Source: Chloroflexota bacterium
Lineage (GTDB): Bacteria; Chloroflexota; Anaerolineae; Anaerolineales; UBA4823
Length of the DNA stretch: 64,000 nucleotides
Reading direction: 5' to 3'
Assembly (NCBI GenBank): GCA_029782365.1
Contig: JAKOUW010000233.1
Span: 41,545-105,544 of the forward strand
Shown here: piece by piece, positions 59,566-64,000 of the stretch
Numbering within the stretch: position 1 is the stretch's first letter
How the letters are laid out: each line of letters begins with the position of its first letter
Translations under genes and position numbers: made by a program
The notes under the pieces: generated by a model
Told to the model about the DNA's origin: nothing
Databases searched by the model: none
What the model saw: the letters and a program-made list of their open reading frames with translations, nothing else

Positions 59566-61176
59566 ATGACACAATACGCTCATTATATTTTCGAAAACGC
59601 CCAGGTTTTTACCGCCGACTCGGCTCTCCCTTTCGCTGAAGCCGCCGCTGTGCGAGAGAACCGCATTGTCTATGTTGGCAGCCGCGCCGCAGCGCAGTCG
59701 CTGAAAGGCCCTGGCACACGCCTGGTTGACGCCGGCGGCGGCACACTGCTGCCCGGCTTCATTGACAGCCATTTCCATCTGCTGTACGGCGCGCTGAACC
59801 TGGACGGCATGCAGTTGGAACCAGCCGCCAGTTATGAAGATCTCTCCCAGATCGTTCTTTCTTACGCCGCCGCCCATCCCGAGGCGGCCTGGCTGCCCGG
59901 CACCGGCCTGCGCTACAACCTCGGCCCGGGGTATACGCCCCTCAACCGCTTCCACCTGGATGCGCTGGTGGCCGACCGCCCGATCTACATCAACGCCTTC
60001 GATGGGCATACCTCCTGGGCCAATACCCTGGCCCTGAAAATGGCCGGGATTTTCAACGGCAGTCCGTACAGCGCCAACAGCGAGAACGTGCTCGATGAAC
60101 ACGGCGAATCCACCGGCGAACTGCGTGAACCCGGAGCCTACCAGCCGGTCAGCGACCTGGTTCCGAAGCCCGACCTGGCGCGCCAGCGCGCTCTCCTGAA
60201 AGAAGGCCTGCGTCTGACGGCCTCGCTCGGCGTGACCAGTGTGCATAACATGGACGGCAACGCAGAAAAGGCCGCCCTGTATGCGGCGCTCGATGACCTG
60301 GGCGAATTGACCTGCCGCATATATCTTCCCTACAGCGTCTCCCCCGAGACGCCGGTGAAAGCCCTGGAAAAGGAAGCGGCGGCGTTAAGGCGGGCCTATG
60401 CCAGTGAAATGCTGCGCGCCGGGAGCGTCAAATTCTTCATCGACGGCGTGATCGAGGGCTATACCGGCCTGCTGGTGGAGCCGTACGCCGATAACCCGGC
60501 CACCCGCGGCGCCGCCAATTACGAAATTGAGCAGTTTAACCGTCTGGTGGTCGAGGCTGACCGACTCGGCTTGCAAATTTTCACCCACTCAGTGGGAGAT
60601 ATGGGCGTGCGCCGGGTGCTGGACGCTTACCAGGCCGCCCAGGCCATCAACGGGAGGCGAGATTCTCGCCACCGCATCGAGCATATCGAATTGATCCACC
60701 CGGAAGATTTGCCGCGTTTCAAGGAACTGGGCGTGCTGGCTTCCATGCAGCCGCTCCACGCCCCTATGCAGGTGGATGAAAACGATATCTGGCCGGTGAG
60801 GGTTGGCCGTGAGCGCTGGCCGTACAGTTTTGCCTGGCAAACCCTGCGCCAGGCCGGCGCGGCGCTCGTTTTCGGGTCAGATTGGCCGGTCGTGACGCAA
60901 AACCCGCTGAAGGGTATGGCGCACGCAGTGAACCGCCGGCCCTGGGCTGAGGGACTGCCGCCTCAAAACCAGACCCTGACCGATACGCTGCTCGCGTACA
61001 CCCGCGACGCCGCTTACGCCGAATTCCAGGAACACCAGAAAGGGCAAATCCGCCAGGGTTACCTGGCCGATCTGGTGCTGCTCCCGCAAAACCTGTTCGC
61101 AGTGCCGCCTGCCGAGATCGCCAGCTTGAGACCTGCGCTGACGATGGTGGATGGGCGCGTGGTTTTTGAGGCCTGA
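59566..61176 (+). CDS. YtcJ-like amidohydrolase (TIM-barrel metal hydrolase)
   Basis: 536 residues, 6 nt behind the permease gene. Amidohydrolase-3 layout: N-terminal beta-sandwich strands, metal-site motif LLPGFIDSHFHLLYG, NAFDGHTSWANT, a VKFFIDGVIEGYTG segment, FTHSVGDMGVRRVLD, HRIEHIELIHPEDLPR and the catalytic Asp in FGSDWPV. Enzymes of this group hydrolyse C-N bonds such as N-acyl or cyclic amide links. Placement behind a peptide importer suggests it cleaves the imported solute. Its TGA overlaps the next ATG by one base. Confidence 0.88.
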   Translation: MTQYAHYIFENAQVFTADSALPFAEAAAVRENRIVYVGSRAAAQSLKGPGTRLVDAGGGTLLPGFIDSHFHLLYGALNLDGMQLEPAASYEDLSQIVLSYAAAHPEAAWLPGTGLRYNLGPGYTPLNRFHLDALVADRPIYINAFDGHTSWANTLALKMAGIFNGSPYSANSENVLDEHGESTGELREPGAYQPVSDLVPKPDLARQRALLKEGLRLTASLGVTSVHNMDGNAEKAALYAALDDLGELTCRIYLPYSVSPETPVKALEKEAAALRRAYASEMLRAGSVKFFIDGVIEGYTGLLVEPYADNPATRGAANYEIEQFNRLVVEADRLGLQIFTHSVGDMGVRRVLDAYQAAQAINGRRDSRHRIEHIELIHPEDLPRFKELGVLASMQPLHAPMQVDENDIWPVRVGRERWPYSFAWQTLRQAGAALVFGSDWPVVTQNPLKGMAHAVNRRPWAEGLPPQNQTLTDTLLAYTRDAAYAEFQEHQKGQIRQGYLADLVLLPQNLFAVPPAEIASLRPALTMVDGRVVFEA

Positions 61177-61868
61177 TGGACAAGCAAGATTTGCGCGGCA
61201 TGGCCGCCCTGATCACCGGCGGCGGCACCGAGGTGGCCGGGGCGGTGGCCCTGGCTTTGGCTCACGCAGGGGTGCAGGTTGGCCTGTGCGGCCCGCAGGC
61301 CGATCTGTTGGAACTGGCCGCCAGCCCGATCAGGTCGATGGGCGGAGTCTGCCTGGCGTTGGAATCAGAACTGGACAGCCTGGAAGCGGCAGAGGCGGCG
61401 CGTGACCAGGCGCTGGCTGTTTTTGGCCGTCTCGACCTCCTGATCATGGTCTCGCCTTTTTGGGCTGGCGGCCTGATCCACAATCACTCTGTCAAAGCCT
61501 GGGATGCAGTGCTGAATGCCAACCTGCGCCAGCCCTTCCTGGCGGCGCGCGCTGTCCTGCCTGTCTTTCGGGCGCAGCAGCACGGTGAGGTCATGGCCAT
61601 CGGCTCCGATTCAGCCCTGGGGTTTTACGCTCAGGATGGCGCCTTTGGGGTTGCCATGCACGGCCTGAGCGCCCTGATGGAGCTGATTCGTCTGGAAAAT
61701 GCCGAATCTGGCATCCGCACGCATATCCTGTCCCCAGGCGTGGCCGCCTCCTTTGATGCCGACTTCACCGGCAAACCCACCTTGAGCGTCTCTCATGTGG
61801 CGGAATGGGCCGTCTGGGTGCTGACGCGCCCGCCGCATTTGCGCGGCAGTGGACCAATCCTGATTTAA
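61176..61868 (+). CDS. SDR-fold protein lacking catalytic Tyr and Lys
   Basis: 230 residues. The Rossmann fold of short-chain dehydrogenases is visible: LITGGGTEVAGAVALALAHAG, LDLLIMVSPFWAGG in place of NNAG, a conserved Ser in AIGSDSALGF, and IRTHILSPGVAAS. At the Tyr-x3-Lys position the sequence reads FGVAM, so both catalytic residues are replaced (Tyr to Phe, Lys to Met), and the nucleotide loop is altered. The fold is kept but ordinary SDR catalysis is unlikely. It is last in the peptide-uptake operon and could be a regulatory or binding partner. Confidence 0.8.
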   Translation: MDKQDLRGMAALITGGGTEVAGAVALALAHAGVQVGLCGPQADLLELAASPIRSMGGVCLALESELDSLEAAEAARDQALAVFGRLDLLIMVSPFWAGGLIHNHSVKAWDAVLNANLRQPFLAARAVLPVFRAQQHGEVMAIGSDSALGFYAQDGAFGVAMHGLSALMELIRLENAESGIRTHILSPGVAASFDADFTGKPTLSVSHVAEWAVWVLTRPPHLRGSGPILI

Positions 61869-62010
61869 CCCTGTCTTCGAGCGGCGGTAAAAGACAGAAC
61901 GTGCAACCTGATTAGAAAAATAGTTAAAAACCTCACGGCTCGTGACTATTTTCACCTGCCGGGAATTTTTGCCGAATGGATAATTCTAGAAATGGGAAGG
62001 TTGGCAAAGT

Positions 62011-63279
62011 ATGAAAACGATGCAGAATCTATTAAAAGTATTTGCACAATTTGTCACCATAATCTTTTTTGTCGGATTGCTATTCGTGATTTTCTAGAAC
62101 TTTATCCCTTCTGGTCAATCTTTAATAACGACAACTCAAGACCCGAATCAGTCATCATACCCTCCGCCCGATTCTAATCCCTACCCAATGCCTTCCCCTT
62201 TCCCCGTAGAGTATCCGTCTCCTACAGCGCTGCCAACATGGACACCTTATCCGACCAATACGGCTATACCTGGTGCTACATTAACCCCAATACCTTTGAT
62301 AGAACCGGCAAAAAATTCCTCAGGCATGATTTTTTATGTTAGCAAAGATGATAAAGACGAAAAACAGATGAACGTAGTTGAAGTCGATGAAATGGGAAAA
62401 GTCAAAAATAATCCAAAGAAAATCTCCGAAGGTTACTTAGACGGAACACATTATCCATCACCTAATGGAAAATATGTGTCGATTATTGGTGAATGGGGTG
62501 TCGGCGGTATCTTGAATACAAGTAATGGAAAGTATGAGCCTATTTCTCAAAGCTTTGGGAAAATAAATTTCTTCAACTGGTTTCCAGACAATCAACAAAT
62601 CCTTTTTGCTGATGAAATTGGTAATCTTTTGTTGGCAAACCCCCTTATTGGTGATTCTGTCCCACTCTTTGTGCCGACATATGGGATAGTCAGGGGCGCT
62701 GCAGCATCGCCCGATGGAAAGTATATTGTTTTTGCTTATGATAATGGTGTAGAGCCATTGGGGATATGGCTCATTGACTCTCGGGGACGCAATAAACGAC
62801 TTTTGTCGGAAGGAATGGGAAGCAATTTTTCTTGGTCGCCGGATGGTGAAAAAATTGCCTTCTATGCTCAGGGATTGGAAGTAATAAACGCCGATGGATC
62901 TGATAGGCATAGTATAGACGATGAATTAACCCTTCCTCTATGCTCTGTTCTGCCCCCTGCTTGGTCGCCGGATGGTCGAATGCTGGCGGTTGTTACAGCA
63001 GAGACAGAAATTTACTGTAATGGGATATGGGATGATAATGTTTTCCTGTCAAATTCACAAATTTATGTGATTGATATTACCGCCAGTAGAAATCAAGCGA
63101 TTCTAGCCAAAATTAGGAACTCATTGGATCCGACTTGGTCACCAGATGGTTCTCTGTTAGCCTTCATCTCTAATAATAATGGAAAACCTGATTTATGGAT
63201 TATCAGCAAGGACGGCTCAAACAAGAAACAATTAACAGATGGCAACGATAAGATTCGATTTCCGAACTGGAAGAAGTGA
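62011..63279 (+). pseudogene. PD40 beta-propeller membrane protein interrupted by an in-frame TAG
   Basis: An ATG at 62011 opens a 28-residue hydrophobic signal-anchor (FVTIIFFVGLLFVIF) that ends at TAG (62095-62097). The same frame continues without another stop to 63279 through a Pro/Ser/Thr linker (YPPPDSNPYPMP) and a 300-residue propeller with PD40 motifs: SPNGKYVSI, SPDGKYIVFAY, SWSPDGEKIAFYA, AWSPDGRMLAVV and TWSPDGSLLAFIS. Without the TAG this would be a complete exported protein of about 420 residues. An internal ATG at 62188 would give only the soluble part. It is much AT-richer than its neighbours, a sign of transfer. Pseudogene, readthrough or sequencing error are all possible. Confidence 0.7.
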
Positions 63280-63295
63280 AGCAAAGGAAAGACGA

Positions 63296-63807
63296 ATGCA
63301 TACAAAATCATTAACAACGTGCTTGAAAATTTTGCTTGCAATATTAATCTTTACTTTACCTGTTATCGGGTCGCTGGTACCTGACCATTCTGTCCTTGCC
63401 CAGCAAAACCAGCCCAGGTTCCTCGCCTCACCTTACTATGGAAATACTTCTGTCACATCTTGGTTTGACCATCGCTCTCCCAACTATACTACAGGCCAGT
63501 ATATGTGATGAAAATCTCTCCGATCGCCCCATACCCATGCCCAACTATGCCACAGAGGTGATTGTAGATGATAATTTAAACAACAGTGGGGGGTTTTCAA
63601 AAGGGTCTGGAGGAGCGCCTTTTGCCAATTGGTGTACTGGGGAATCACCCGCTTGTGAAAAATGGTGGTACGCTAATTGGAATGGAATACATGCGATCGA
63701 AGGGGATGCTCTCCGAACCATTGCTAGCGGAACTACGCCAGCCACATGGGCGGGGTGGTTTCCTGACTTATCAAATGCGCCCTATGGAGCGCTGTATGAA
63801 GTGGTCT
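63296..63807 (+). pseudogene. Secreted protein remnant, frameshifted and cut by an IS element
   Basis: The ATG at 63296 gives a signal peptide (ending SVLAQQ) and SPYYGNTSVTSWFDHRSP before TGA at 63506. From about 63500 the next frame carries on sensibly (CDENLSDRPIPMPNYATEV, then GGAPFANWCTGESPACEKWWYAN and WAGWFPDLSNAPYGALYEVV), so one base has been lost or gained near 63500. The continuation ends at 63807, where the IS left end begins. The second part resembles beta-sandwich domains of extracellular Chloroflexota proteins (golvesin-like), a weak call. AT-rich like the gene before it. Confidence 0.65.
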
Positions 63808-64000
63808 TGTCCTGAAAAAGTGGACACGAAAAATGTCTAAGTCGGGTAAACTAAACCCACAGGAGACCAGGAATGACGGACAAGAAAGGGTACCGCGAAT
63901 TTACAGAAGAATTCAAACTGGAAGCGCTGGAATTGCTGAAAAGAGGGGATAAGCCAGCGGCGCAGATAGAACGGGAACTTGGGATAACGCAAGGATTGTT
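63808..64000 (+). mobile_element. IS3-family insertion sequence, left end, partial
   Basis: The left terminal sequence TGTCCTGAAAAAGTGGACA starts at 63808, typical of IS3-group inverted repeats, and is followed 65 nt later by a transposase OrfA start. The element runs off the window, so the right end and target duplication cannot be seen. It interrupts the secreted-protein remnant. Confidence 0.82.
63873..64000 (+). CDS. IS3-family transposase OrfA, N-terminal part
   Basis: ATG at 63873 with CAGGAG upstream. The 42 visible residues (YREFTEEFKLEALELLKRG, then AAQIERELGIT) are the helix-turn-helix start of IS3/IS150-type OrfA, which binds the terminal repeats. The frame is open at the window edge. 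OrfB, made by programmed frameshift, would follow outside. Confidence 0.87.
   Translation, partial: MTDKKGYREFTEEFKLEALELLKRGDKPAAQIERELGITQGL

Noticed and set aside
61872..61896. Hairpin CTGTCTT/AAGACAG after the peptide-uptake operon as a terminator
   Set aside because: Only 7 bp with a 13-nt loop and no U-run; too weak to call.

Overview
The window is GC-rich bacterial DNA that looks like a free-living, multicellular-type Chloroflexota (Anaerolineae-like) genome. That assignment is inferred from several traits: lipoproteins with Ala/Pro/Thr-rich linkers, PD40 beta-propeller lipoproteins, an F420-type (DDN-like) reductase, secreted proteins ending in an aromatic-L/F-P-A-L tail, and many genes whose -10 box sits 6-7 nt before the start codon. 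I see no rRNA, tRNA or CRISPR array.

Layout. 1-14 kb: a partial, catalytically degenerate phosphatase-like protein; an adenylate cyclase-ATPase-TPR regulator; a secreted beta-repeat protein; an ABC-F ATPase with an attenuator-type leader; an Hsp20; a short UvrA-type ATPase; an O-methyltransferase; a GGDEF protein; a GNAT acetyltransferase; and small membrane proteins. 14.8-22 kb: a 1334-residue secreted CARDB/FN3 protein, an ABC exporter pair with a GNAT protein, and an F420-type reductase. 22.2-24.5 kb: an ECF sigma, anti-sigma and membrane-protein operon ending in a strong terminator. 24.6-29.8 kb: DinB-like and ABM-like proteins, a CopC-CopD-cytochrome c fusion, a PD40 lipoprotein and an aldo-keto reductase.

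30.1-52.8 kb is the centrepiece: 17 tightly spaced or overlapping genes on the plus strand. The first ten encode a contractile injection system (CIS, the R-tail/PVC/Afp class): DUF4255 cap-type protein, sheath, tube, a Pro/Ala-rich protein, LysM tube-baseplate protein, VgrG-like spike, PAAR-like tip, gp25, a gpJ-like wedge fused to a beta-propeller, and gpI. In place of the usual tail fibre, tape measure and AAA+ ATPase there follows a 1978-residue transmembrane protein in which a LamG domain is split by about 1050 mainly helical residues, then a small anchored protein and five polytopic membrane proteins. Four of those five form a mirror-image pair of paralogues (A-B-B'-A'). The operon has a 5' leader with mutually exclusive terminator and anti-terminator stems inside a short reading frame. 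I read this as a membrane-anchored CIS variant with its own membrane module; that reading is inference from synteny and topology.

53-55.9 kb holds small secreted and membrane proteins on the minus strand. 56-61.9 kb is an oligopeptide uptake operon (binding protein and two permeases, no ATPase) with a YtcJ-like amidohydrolase and an SDR-fold protein lacking the catalytic Tyr and Lys. 62-64 kb is an AT-richer, decaying segment: a PD40 protein interrupted by an in-frame TAG, a frameshifted secreted protein, and an IS3-type element cutting that second gene and running off the window.
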